A DNA stretch of 64,000 nucleotides from Phycisphaerales bacterium (GTDB lineage Bacteria; Planctomycetota; Phycisphaerae; Phycisphaerales; UBA1924), in assembly GCA_019744815.1 (NCBI GenBank), contig JAIEUA010000010.1, positions 372,001 through 436,000 of the forward strand, in the 5' to 3' direction. The position numbers were made by a program, and so were the translations under genes. This document shows positions 15,824-23,735 of the stretch, piece after piece. Numbering within the stretch: the first letter of the stretch is position 1; each line of letters opens with the position of its first letter. The notes under the pieces were generated by a model. It was not told the DNA's origin. It worked only from the letters and a program-made list of their open reading frames with translations, and did not search any database.

Positions 15824-18106
15824 TCACGATCGCAAGGTCAACGCCAGCACACGCAGACACTCCGCCACGCTCCACGCCTGGGCGAAGCAGCCGTCGGGTC
15901 GGCGCGGGTGCGTCGGCGAATCGTCGGCGTCGTAGATCTCGGGGATCTGGCCCATCGCGGGGCCCCCGGCGCGGAGCGGATCACCCGGTCGCACATCCGG
16001 CGCGATCATGTCCAGCAGCGGCTGGATCGCGTCCCGGGCCAGCGCCCGCGAGCGTGCCGAGAACTTGCCGGTGCGCAGCACCGCCTCGGCGTAGGGCCCG
16101 AGCAGCCAGGGCCAGACGGTGCCGTTGTGGTACGCCCGGTCGCGCTCGAAGAGCGGGCCCTCGAAACGCGCCGCGTAGCCCTTCTCCGTCGGGCTGAGGG
16201 TGCGCAGCCCGCGGTTGGTGAGCAGGTGCTCGCTCACCACCTTCACCACCGACTGCTGCTGCCGCTCGTCGAGCGCCGAGTACGGCAGGCTGCACGCGAA
16301 GATCTGATTGGGCCGGATCTCGTCCATCGCGACAAAGGAACCGGATTTGGGAGCGAGCACGTCAAAGAGGCAGCGATCCTCTTCGTTCCAGAACTGCTCC
16401 CGGAAGCTCTTGGCAACCCGCTCGCCGATCTGCCTCAGCTCGCGGCTGGTGCGCGGCCGGTCCTTCTCGCACAGGTCAGCGGTGACAAGCAGACCCGAGT
16501 ACCACAGGGCGTTGATCTCGACCGGCTTGCCGTGACGAGGGGTAAAGACCACGCCGTCGCGCTTGGCGTCCATCCACGTGAGCTGCGTGCCGACCTCGCC
16601 GGCGGCGATCAGCCCGTCCTTGGCGTCGGCGCGGATGTTGAAGTCCGTGCCGCTCTGATACGCCTCGATGATCGCCAGACACGCACGCCGGACGGGGGAA
16701 TTCTCCGCCGTGGGGTCCTCGCGACCGGCGGCGACACAGGCCTGGTGCAGATTCGCCGCGGCGTGGAGATACCAGAGCGAGGCGTCGACGGTGTTGTACT
16801 CCGCCGCCCCGCTGCCGTTATCGAAGCAGTTGGGCACCAACCCGCGCCGGGTGAGGGACGCGAACGCCTCCATCACCTTCGTCGCTTCGTCCAGCCGCCC
16901 GGTGGTCAGCAGCAGCCCCGGCAGCGAGATCATCGTGTCCCGGCCCCAGTCGCTGAACCACGGGTATCCGGCGATCACCGTGCAATCGTGCCCGTCGGCA
17001 TTGCTCGAGCCCGCGCGGGCCGCAGGGCTGCCCGGAACCACCGGACGCGCCGCGACGACCGGCTTCTCACGCCGAACCACGAACTGATCCGCGCTCTGCA
17101 CCAGCACCGCGACCACAGACTTCTCATCCTCCGAGAACGCGTGGTGGCCCAAGCCAGCCGTGGTCGTCGCGATCAGACGATCCAGCCGGCTCGACTCCGA
17201 CGCCGCGATCTCGTCCCGGGTCACCGGCTTCAGCGGCGCCTTGAGCGAGCGCAGCGGCTCGCCATCCAGCGACACCACCAGCTCGATGACGTGGGACCGA
17301 CCGGGCGCCAGCTCGAACATAAACACGCCCGGCGTGAACAGGTCCTCGAGGCAGTCCTGCCCGCGCTCCGCGTCTCGGGCGTAACGGATGTTGTACCACC
17401 ACTGACGGTCCTGCACGAACGACCCGGGGGCCGACGCCGCGCCCGGCGCGATCTGCACCCGCGAGCCTCGGCACGCGATCTCGCACCCACCCGAGCCCGC
17501 GAGCACGCTGTAGTCGTTCGACCGCTCGCTCGCCTTCACCAGCTCGTGGAAATCGCGGAGCGCGGTGAACGGCCGCAGCTCCAGGCGCGCCGCGTGCCGC
17601 TCGGCGTTCACGCGGTAGCGGAGCACACCAACATTCTCGTGGCGCACGAGCGCCAGCTCGCGGCTGAACTCCACCGGGCCGTAGCGATAGAACCAACGGC
17701 AGGTAACGTCCTTCTCGAATCGTTCTAGATGCGTGTAGCCCCCGGGCGCAAAGACCTGGGCCGCCGAGGCCTGCTCTCCCGCTCGGCCTTCGCCGCCGCC
17801 CGGAAAGAGAAACGAAGAGAACTCGAGGCGTTGCTCGGAGACGGGAGTGTTCTTCGCGACGGCCGAGGCGGCGCCGGGCTTGAGGACCACCGTTTCCAGA
17901 ACACTGCTCAGACCAACCACACGCCCCACCGGCGGCCGCAGGGCGCCGTTCAGGAAGTTGTGGTAGCGGCGCTGAGGCACGCCCAGCACCGTTCCGCTGG
18001 CAAAGCCGCCCAGGCCGTTGGTCAGGAACCACTCACGCCGCAGCAACTGCTCCCGCTGAGCGGGCGAGACCAGGGTGAGATCAATGGTGAAGGTCGGGAC
18101 AGACAT
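15824..18106 (-). CDS. glycogen-debranching enzyme (amylo-alpha-1,6-glucosidase, GH133 type)
   Basis: The 760-residue protein has the N-terminal GDE domain signature EWFLTNGLGGFASGT with QRRYHNFLNGA just after it. The C-terminal (alpha/alpha)6 domain contains SDWGRDTMISLPGL (about residue 386) and NGTVWPWLLGPYAEA (about 664), the blocks around the catalytic acids in this family. It would hydrolyse alpha-1,6 branch points of glycogen or a related polyglucan. ATG 18106 gives the family's usual beginning; a longer Arg/Ser-rich upstream stretch is not conserved in type. The stop lies 12 bases from that of the convergent phosphatase gene. Confidence 0.92.
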   Translation of the reverse strand: MSVPTFTIDLTLVSPAQREQLLRREWFLTNGLGGFASGTVLGVPQRRYHNFLNGALRPPVGRVVGLSSVLETVVLKPGAASAVAKNTPVSEQRLEFSSFLFPGGGEGRAGEQASAAQVFAPGGYTHLERFEKDVTCRWFYRYGPVEFSRELALVRHENVGVLRYRVNAERHAARLELRPFTALRDFHELVKASERSNDYSVLAGSGGCEIACRGSRVQIAPGAASAPGSFVQDRQWWYNIRYARDAERGQDCLEDLFTPGVFMFELAPGRSHVIELVVSLDGEPLRSLKAPLKPVTRDEIAASESSRLDRLIATTTAGLGHHAFSEDEKSVVAVLVQSADQFVVRREKPVVAARPVVPGSPAARAGSSNADGHDCTVIAGYPWFSDWGRDTMISLPGLLLTTGRLDEATKVMEAFASLTRRGLVPNCFDNGSGAAEYNTVDASLWYLHAAANLHQACVAAGREDPTAENSPVRRACLAIIEAYQSGTDFNIRADAKDGLIAAGEVGTQLTWMDAKRDGVVFTPRHGKPVEINALWYSGLLVTADLCEKDRPRTSRELRQIGERVAKSFREQFWNEEDRCLFDVLAPKSGSFVAMDEIRPNQIFACSLPYSALDERQQQSVVKVVSEHLLTNRGLRTLSPTEKGYAARFEGPLFERDRAYHNGTVWPWLLGPYAEAVLRTGKFSARSRALARDAIQPLLDMIAPDVRPGDPLRAGGPAMGQIPEIYDADDSPTHPRRPDGCFAQAWSVAECLRVLALTLRS

Positions 18107-18462
18107 GGTCGCTCGCTTGGCAGGGTCTGAGATGCCACGGAACGCAAAGCGTAGCGAGCCGCTGCCGCGACTTGATCGGATGCTGGAGCAAACACTCCTT
18201 GCGAGTGCGCAGGAAGAGAGATGGCCCAAGGAGCGCCGTCGCCGCAAGGAGCGAGTGAGCCCTCGCTTGAACGGAGATGGTCCCGCCGCGAGCGCGTGCG
18301 CACGCCAAAGGGCCGAAGTCCCGACGCCCTTCGAGCGTGCTCATCCTGAAAGCAAGCGGCCCGAGCTTTCGCCCGGGCCGCTGTTGGTTTCACATTCGTC
18401 GGATCCGTTCCGCTCCTGCGAACAGAACGGGGCTTCTCAGCCGTTGGCCAGAGGCCAGCGGC
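18107..18462. other. 356-base gap between two minus-strand genes
   Basis: It holds the terminator of the DUF11 lipoprotein gene (18355-18382) and presumably the promoter of the debranching-enzyme gene. No convincing reading frame or promoter hexamer pair was seen. Confidence 0.6.
18355..18382 (-). terminator. intrinsic-type terminator of the DUF11 lipoprotein gene
   Basis: Read on the minus strand, a 12-bp stem AGCGGCCCGGGC / GCTCGGGCCGCT closes on a GAAA loop and is followed by TTGCTTTC. One position is a G-U pair in the minus-strand RNA but would be an A-C mismatch in the plus-strand RNA, so the hairpin favours the minus transcript, as expected for the gene ending at 18463. Confidence 0.75.
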
Positions 18463-20082
18463 TTAGTTGCCGACGTAGTTGACCTGCTCGTCGTTGCGGA
18501 CGGCCTTGGTCTGGTCCGAGGTCGTGACCGACTGGATCACGAACTGGCCGGCCTTGGTGCCCTTGGCGACGATGTTGAAGCGCTTGATGTCGCCGACCTT
18601 GAGCGTGCCGACGTTGACCGTGACGGTCTGGCCGTTGGCCGCGGCGGCCGGAGCGGCGTCGCTGCTGACGAAGCTGAGGCCCTCGTCCAGGGTGAAGACG
18701 GCCTTGACGTTGGTCAGGTCGACGAAGCCCTGGTTCTTGACCTCGTAGCGGAAGTTGTGGTTGACGCCCACATCGACGACGCCGTCGTCGTCGGTGATCT
18801 GCGTGCCGATGTCCGGCAGGCCGGTGGTGGCGACGGTGCAGTTGGCGTTCACGGTGCCGGCGCAGGGACCGGTCGCGGTCGCCGAAGCCGAGAACGAGCC
18901 AGCGCCCAAGGCCTTGACGGTCAGCGAGACGGCCTTGGAGGCGCCAGCCGCGAGGCTGCCGACGTTCCAGGTCACGCCGTTGGGACCGGCGGTGCCGCCG
19001 TTGTCGGCCGAGACGAAGGTGGTGCCGGCCGGGATCGGGGCCGTCACGGTGGTGTTGGCCGCCGCGTCACCGGTGTTGCTCACGGTGAACTTGAAGGTGA
19101 AGTTGCGACCGCTGCGACCAACCGGGCCGCCCGCCGGGCACTCAGCGGCCAGCTTGAGCTGGGGCTGGGTGACGGTGGTGGCGACGGTGTTCGAGTTGGC
19201 GGTGAGGCCGTCGTCAGCGCTGGCGCTGGCGTTGTTCTCGTACTTGCCGCTCTTGGCCGCCTTGAGGTTGGCCGAGAACTGGCGAGCCTGGCCGCTGGCG
19301 AGGGTGCCGGCGTCGAACTCGATCGTGGTCTTGCCGTCGGTGGTGGTCAGACCAGCCGGGAGGGTGTCCTTGATCTTGACGTTGCTGGCGGCGCCGCTGC
19401 CGGTGTTCTTGACCTCAAACGTCGCGACGATGGGGTCGCAGACGGTCGCGGCCGGGGTCATGGCCTTGGTGAGGGCCAGGGCCGGCTGGACGACCTGGAG
19501 GTTCGAGCACAGCGAGTTGTTGTAGCTGACGGTGAGGCAGGTCGAGCTGTTGCCGACCGCCGAGGCCTTCGCCGTCGCATCGATCACGACGCACTTGCCG
19601 GGGGCGATGTCGCCCACGTTCCAGACCAGAGCGCCGCCGGTGCCAGCGCTGGCGGCCGGGGTGCTGCTGACGATGTTGCGGTTCGCCAGGCTGGTCGCGC
19701 TGACGATCACGTTGTTCAGCGTCGTGCTGGTCAGGTTGCTGACGTAGATCTTGTACGGGAAGTTGGCGTTGGCCTTGACTTGACCCGGGAAGACTTCCTG
19801 CAGCATGACGGCCGAGGTGGCGGCGTCACCGGTCGGGAAGGACTGCGAGGTGGTCATGTAGCCGGGGCCAATGACGGGCTTGCAGGGGTTCTCAGCCTTG
19901 GCGACCGGAGCCGGAGCGGCCTTCGGGGCCGGGGCGGCCTTCTGGTCCTTCCAGTAGTAGCCGTGAGCGCCCACGTTCGTGGGGGATTCGCCGGTCGACG
20001 AGCGATTGCCGCTCGAACAACCAACCAGGCCACCGGCGACGACCGCCAGCGACAACGTCGAGATGATTCCAAAGTTCTTCAT
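18463..20082 (-). CDS. DUF11-repeat surface lipoprotein
   Basis: The 539-residue protein starts at ATG 20082 behind AGGAG. It has a lipoprotein signal (LAVVAGGLVGCSS, Cys about residue 22), a short Ala/Pro/Lys linker, then at least four Ig-like DUF11 units. These show the family's phrases: YKIYVSNLTSTTLNNVIV, ATFEVKNTGSGAASNVKI, TFKFTVSNTGDAAANTTV and FRYEVKNQGFVDLTNVKA. Scattered Cys pairs may form disulfides. DUF11 repeats occur in large cell-envelope proteins, including the cysteine-rich envelope proteins of the chlamydia-planctomycete group. It probably sits on the outer membrane or cell surface. Strong ribosome site, own terminator and very regular GC-ending codons suggest high expression. 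Confidence 0.85.
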   Translation of the reverse strand: MKNFGIISTLSLAVVAGGLVGCSSGNRSSTGESPTNVGAHGYYWKDQKAAPAPKAAPAPVAKAENPCKPVIGPGYMTTSQSFPTGDAATSAVMLQEVFPGQVKANANFPYKIYVSNLTSTTLNNVIVSATSLANRNIVSSTPAASAGTGGALVWNVGDIAPGKCVVIDATAKASAVGNSSTCLTVSYNNSLCSNLQVVQPALALTKAMTPAATVCDPIVATFEVKNTGSGAASNVKIKDTLPAGLTTTDGKTTIEFDAGTLASGQARQFSANLKAAKSGKYENNASASADDGLTANSNTVATTVTQPQLKLAAECPAGGPVGRSGRNFTFKFTVSNTGDAAANTTVTAPIPAGTTFVSADNGGTAGPNGVTWNVGSLAAGASKAVSLTVKALGAGSFSASATATGPCAGTVNANCTVATTGLPDIGTQITDDDGVVDVGVNHNFRYEVKNQGFVDLTNVKAVFTLDEGLSFVSSDAAPAAAANGQTVTVNVGTLKVGDIKRFNIVAKGTKAGQFVIQSVTTSDQTKAVRNDEQVNYVGN

Positions 20083-20538
20083 AAGACTCCTCTTCACGCG
20101 GAGACCGGGTGCGAAGCGCCGGTGGCCCCAGCGCCGCCGGTCGAAGATTGCTCGGTCGCGCACGCCGGTCTCACCCGCGAGCGACGACCATGTCGAAACA
20201 TGACCTGCCGCGCGATACTCCCCACGCGGCGACGAAGCACATACGAACGGCCACGGCCCAAGCTCAAGCCCGAGTCCACCGCTGCAAGTTGCCATTGCGG
20301 CTGCTTCATCCTGGCTCGACCCAACGTCCGGACCCACGCCACGATGCCCCACACGGGCATTCACCCGAGAACCGGGAGGCGTACCAAAAGTCTAGCCATT
20401 TTCGGACGCTAGTGCGAGCAAAACTCGGGCGACACCGCTCCAACGGCGGAAAATCAGCCGTGCTATCGGACGTTCCTGCCGCGCAAGGGGTGCGCGAAAG
20501 CCCGGCACCCGGGACCATTCCCCGTTTTCGATGCGGGA
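20083..20538. other. 456-base gap upstream of the DUF11 lipoprotein gene
   Basis: It lies between two minus-strand genes. The segment next to 20082 is the leader and ribosome site of the DUF11 gene. A weak hairpin, CCCGG-CAC-CCGGG at 20501-20513, could end the Pmp3-like transcript. No coding frame in it has protein-like composition, and no clear promoter was found. Confidence 0.5.
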
Positions 20539-20718
20539 TCAGCCCTTAAGAACAACCCACAATGCCATGAGCAAACCCGGAATGAGCCCAAGGCACCAGA
20601 GAAGCACGCATAGAAGGGTCATACCGAGGCTTTTGGTCTTGAGATAGACCGCAAGCGGCGGAAGCAGGATCGCGATGATTACGAGCAGCAGCTGGTTCGT
20701 GGACAGGTCATCGGCCAT
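20539..20718 (-). CDS. Pmp3/YqaE-family membrane peptide (59 residues)
   Basis: The frame runs from ATG 20718 to TGA 20539. The product starts MADDLSTNQLLLVIIAILLP, continues PLAVYLKTKSLG, and ends LGLIPGLLMALWVVLKG. The first helix with 'AIxLPPLAVxL' and the second with 'LxxxPGxxxALWVxxK' match the Pmp3/YqaE (UPF0057) family closely, in order and length (about 52-60 residues). Members are small two-helix membrane proteins linked to salt and membrane-potential stress. The gene lies between the DUF11 lipoprotein gene, same strand, and the divergent subtilase. Confidence 0.88.
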   Translation of the reverse strand: MADDLSTNQLLLVIIAILLPPLAVYLKTKSLGMTLLCVLLWCLGLIPGLLMALWVVLKG

Positions 20719-20874
20719 CGGGGTTCTCCGTCGTCCGGATGGGATCGAACTTCATCACCAGAGACTACCAAATTCTCCTGCAACACCCAGCCTCTGCCTC
20801 GGAACAATCACCCGGCCTCAGCAACCGCGGCCATCCGATGCCTCGGCTCGCCGGCCTTCTCGAAAGGACACTGC

Positions 20875-22776
20875 TTGAAACAGACCTCGCTGATCGTCGC
20901 CCTCGCCCTCGCCGCCGGCCTCACGGTCGGCCTCCCCGCCCACGCCGAGCCCGCCGCCCCGGCCGCTGGCGCCAAGATCCCGGTGAAGACCGCCGACGAT
21001 CTCCCGCGCCACCTCTACAAGATCGAGGGCAAGGCGAGCGAGTTCCTCGTCAGCGACGCCCCGTTCAAGAAGTTCGTCGCCGAGCTGAAGGCCAACACCC
21101 TCGCCGACCTCGCCAAGTACGACATCCAGGACAAGACCACGCTGAAGGGGTACTACTCCACCCTGCAGCAGATCGCCACCTTCGAGGGCAACTACGACGA
21201 GGCGCTCAAGCACGTCGAGTCGGCCCGCGCGCTCGAGGGCAAGGAATCGACCAAGCTCATGATGGGCCAGGTGCTGGCTTCCATGATCACCGCCCGCAAG
21301 GCGAGCAACGACGGCGCCGACAAGTCGGCCTACCTGACCGCCTTCAAGGCGGAACTTGAGAAGCGCGTCGGCGCGCTGCCCTGGGACAAGGTCCGCGAGA
21401 GCGTGCTCCAGGCCCGTTCCACCGCACAGTTCATCAACAAGGAACTCATCCTGGGCCAGGTGAAGGCCAACCTCGATCCGGTCGTTGAGACCAACAAGGG
21501 CGAGATCTCCGGCGACCTCGTCGGCACCGTCGTCGGCATGCGCAACATGATCGACAAGCTCATCGAGGTCCAGCCCGGCGTCGCCGAGGTCTACGGCAAG
21601 CTGGTCGACGCCAACAACAAGCCCCGGGTGGACATCCTCTCCGCCAACGAGGTCACCCTCGCGCCCACCGACAAGGCCTCGCCCGTCGTCATCGGCATCT
21701 GGGACTCCGGCGTCGACGTCTCGCTCTTCTCGGCCAACGTCTGGGAGAACCCCGCTGAAAAGGCCGACGGCAAGGACAACGACAACAACGGCTTTGTCGA
21801 CGACGTCAACGGCATCGCCTTCGACATGCAGATGAAGCGCACCAGCGGCCTGCTCTGCCCGATCGACGAGATGAAGTCGCCGCTCGAACTGGTCATGAAG
21901 TACACCAAGGGCAGCAGCGACTCGCAGGCCGGCGTGGACAGCCCCGACGCCAAGGCCTTCCGCGAGTACGTCAAGGGCCTCAAGGCCGAGGAAGTCCAGG
22001 GCTTCCTCGAGGACCTCGGCCTCTACGGCAACTACTCGCACGGCACGCACGTCGCCGGCATCGCCAGCGCCGGCAACCCCTTCGCCAAGATCCTCGGCGT
22101 CCGCCTCACCTTCGACTTCAAGTCCATCCCGCGGTACGACATGAACGTCGCCACCGCCGAGGCTTGGGCCCAGAGCTTCCGCGACACCGTCGCCTACATG
22201 AAGAAGGCCGGCGTTCGCGTGGTCAACATGTCGTGGGGCCTCTCGCGCAAGGACATCGAGGAGATGATCGAACAGCGCGGCGCCATCAAGGACGCCAAGG
22301 AGCGGGCCGAGATGTCGCGCAAGGTCTTCGGCATCATGATCGGCGGCATGACCGAGGCGATGAAGAGCGCGCCCGAGATCCTGTTCGTCCCCGCCGCGGG
22401 CAACAGCGACAACGACAACGTCTTCAGCGAGATGATGCCCACCGGCATCGATCTGCCCAACGTCATCACCATCGGCGCGATCGACTCGTCGGGCAAGCCC
22501 ACCAGCTTCACCACCTTCGGCAAGGGCGTCACGCTTTACGCCAACGGCTTCGAGGTCGAGAGCTACGTCCCCGGCGGCAAACGCTTCAAGTACAGCGGCA
22601 CGTCGATGGCCGCCCCGAACGTGACCAACCTCGTCGGCAAGATGCTGGCGGTGAACCCGTCGCTGACCACCGCCCAGGTGATCGAAGCCCTCAAGGCCAA
22701 CGCCGACCCGATGGCCGGCTACGAAGGCCGCTTCATCGTCAACCCGAAGAAGACGGTGGGCGCGGTGAAGAAGTAA
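20875..22776 (+). CDS. secreted subtilisin-like (S8) serine protease with long N-terminal region
   Basis: Start is TTG 20875 behind GAAAGGA. The 633-residue protein has a Sec signal (residues 2-24, ending PAHA). A helical region of about 240 residues follows, with a TPR-like FEGNYDEALKHVESARALEG. The S8 triad is intact: Asp277 in IWDSGVD, His389 in YSHGTHVAG, Ser577 in SGTSMAAPN; the oxyanion region AAGNSDN is also present. The Asp-His distance is 112 residues, against about 32 in subtilisin, because of an inserted segment that starts with an Asp/Asn-rich KDNDNNGFVDD, possibly calcium-binding. It would act outside the cytoplasm. An intrinsic terminator follows. Confidence 0.92.
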   Translation: MKQTSLIVALALAAGLTVGLPAHAEPAAPAAGAKIPVKTADDLPRHLYKIEGKASEFLVSDAPFKKFVAELKANTLADLAKYDIQDKTTLKGYYSTLQQIATFEGNYDEALKHVESARALEGKESTKLMMGQVLASMITARKASNDGADKSAYLTAFKAELEKRVGALPWDKVRESVLQARSTAQFINKELILGQVKANLDPVVETNKGEISGDLVGTVVGMRNMIDKLIEVQPGVAEVYGKLVDANNKPRVDILSANEVTLAPTDKASPVVIGIWDSGVDVSLFSANVWENPAEKADGKDNDNNGFVDDVNGIAFDMQMKRTSGLLCPIDEMKSPLELVMKYTKGSSDSQAGVDSPDAKAFREYVKGLKAEEVQGFLEDLGLYGNYSHGTHVAGIASAGNPFAKILGVRLTFDFKSIPRYDMNVATAEAWAQSFRDTVAYMKKAGVRVVNMSWGLSRKDIEEMIEQRGAIKDAKERAEMSRKVFGIMIGGMTEAMKSAPEILFVPAAGNSDNDNVFSEMMPTGIDLPNVITIGAIDSSGKPTSFTTFGKGVTLYANGFEVESYVPGGKRFKYSGTSMAAPNVTNLVGKMLAVNPSLTTAQVIEALKANADPMAGYEGRFIVNPKKTVGAVKK

Positions 22777-22783
22777 TCAGGAA

Positions 22784-22811
22784 GGGGGGCAGGGGAGCAG
22801 GGGAGCAGGGA
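22784..22811. repeat. GGGGAGCA tandem repeat (family D)
   Basis: Units of GCAGGGGA / GCAGGGGA / GCAGGGA directly after the subtilase stop. Reverse-orientation relatives lie at 22913-22951 and 38124-38174. With the copy at 22913 it brackets the terminator hairpin. Confidence 0.8.
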
Positions 22812-22857
22812 CAAAGAATCCCGTGAATCCCCGAAGCTCCGGTCATTGACAGAATGA

Positions 22858-22886
22858 AAAACGCCCGGGCACTGCCCGGGCGTTTT
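22858..22886. terminator. bidirectional intrinsic terminator
   Basis: A perfect 13-bp stem, AAAACGCCCGGGC / GCCCGGGCGTTTT, with a 3-base loop, followed by CTTT on the plus strand and, on the minus strand, by TCATTC. The A-tract and T-tract at the two ends let it serve both the subtilase gene and the convergent YSC84-like gene. Confidence 0.93.
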
Positions 22887-22912
22887 CTTTGTTGCATTCA
22901 GCTGCAGCGAAG

Positions 22913-22951
22913 CCCCTGCTCCGCTGCTTCCCTCCTCCCCTTTCCCCTTCC
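22913..22951. repeat. family D repeat, reverse orientation
   Basis: CCCCTGCTCCGCTGCTTCCC and following CT-rich bases; an 18-base run, CTGCTCCGCTGCTTCCCT, recurs exactly in the copy at 38124-38174. It ends one base before the YSC84-like gene stop. Confidence 0.8.
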
Positions 22952-23521
22952 TCAGTTCATCCCCTTCTCGGGCCAGAACTTGGTTCCCGCGAGGTTCGCG
23001 GTGAGGGCGAAGCCGGTGTCGGTGAGCTGATAGACGGTGATGTCACGCGTCATCTTGCCGGCCTCTTCGTTCATGCCGCCGGACTTGTCGCCCTTGGCGC
23101 CGGCCGCGGCGCTGGAGCCCCACTCGAAGGTCGAGCTGGTGAACTTGTCGAGCGTGGCCTTGTCCTTGAAGACCAGGACGAGCTTGGTCTCGGTGGCGGA
23201 GACGCCCAGGTTCAGGCCGCCGCTGGCCATGCGCATGTACGTGCGCTTGCCGCTCTTGTCCTCGACGACGCCGTAGCCGTTGGACCCGCCGACTACCGCG
23301 CCCATCGCGATGGTGCTGAACACGCCGTAGCCGGCGCCGTTGTCGATGGCGGCCTTGGCCTCGGGCTTCTCCTTGTACAGCCGCGTGAGGGTCGCATCAC
23401 GCATCGACAGCGTGTTGTTCTGCTTGTCGGCCGTGGTGTTGCCCGAGGGCGTCGCGCAAGCGGCGAGCGTGCCCAGAATCCCGGCCGCGGCAAGGACAGT
23501 CATGGCGTTGCGAATCTTCAT
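22952..23521 (-). CDS. YSC84-like lipid-binding lipoprotein
   Basis: The 189-residue product starts at ATG 23521 behind GGAGG. It has a lipoprotein signal (LGTLAAC). The body has the YSC84/SYLF pattern: LTRLYKEKPEAKAAIDNGAG, VFSTIAMGAVVGGSNGYGVV, MASGGLNLGVSATETKLVLV and FKDKATLDKFTSS. In eukaryotes this domain binds phosphoinositides; in bacteria it is found in small periplasmic lipoproteins of unclear role. It converges on the subtilase gene with a shared terminator between them. Confidence 0.9.
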   Translation of the reverse strand: MKIRNAMTVLAAAGILGTLAACATPSGNTTADKQNNTLSMRDATLTRLYKEKPEAKAAIDNGAGYGVFSTIAMGAVVGGSNGYGVVEDKSGKRTYMRMASGGLNLGVSATETKLVLVFKDKATLDKFTSSTFEWGSSAAAGAKGDKSGGMNEEAGKMTRDITVYQLTDTGFALTANLAGTKFWPEKGMN

Positions 23522-23735
23522 AGATGCCTCCTTCAGAGTCGTTCCGTTCATCCCGCACATCCCGACGGACCACATGGTTCCACCGGGCCCCTGGTTTCCC
23601 CACTCTCACTCTACCCGATACAGCGGGAACCAAGACCCTCGAAGGAAGGCATTTCCATCCTTACGCAAACACCAACGAGGCAACGAGTTAGCCTCCGAAA
23701 GCGATCGAAATACAAACACGATCGAGCGCCGCTCG

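Noticed and set aside
18277-20412. A 711-codon plus-strand open frame opposite the DUF11 lipoprotein gene
   Set aside because: The minus-strand gene has signal peptide, ribosome site, DUF11 units and terminator. The plus-strand frame is Gly/Val/Asp-rich filler.
22858-22886. The terminator palindrome considered as an attachment or recombination site
   Set aside because: A- and T-tracts at the ends and the position between two convergent stops fit a bidirectional terminator; no integrase gene or duplicated core is nearby.
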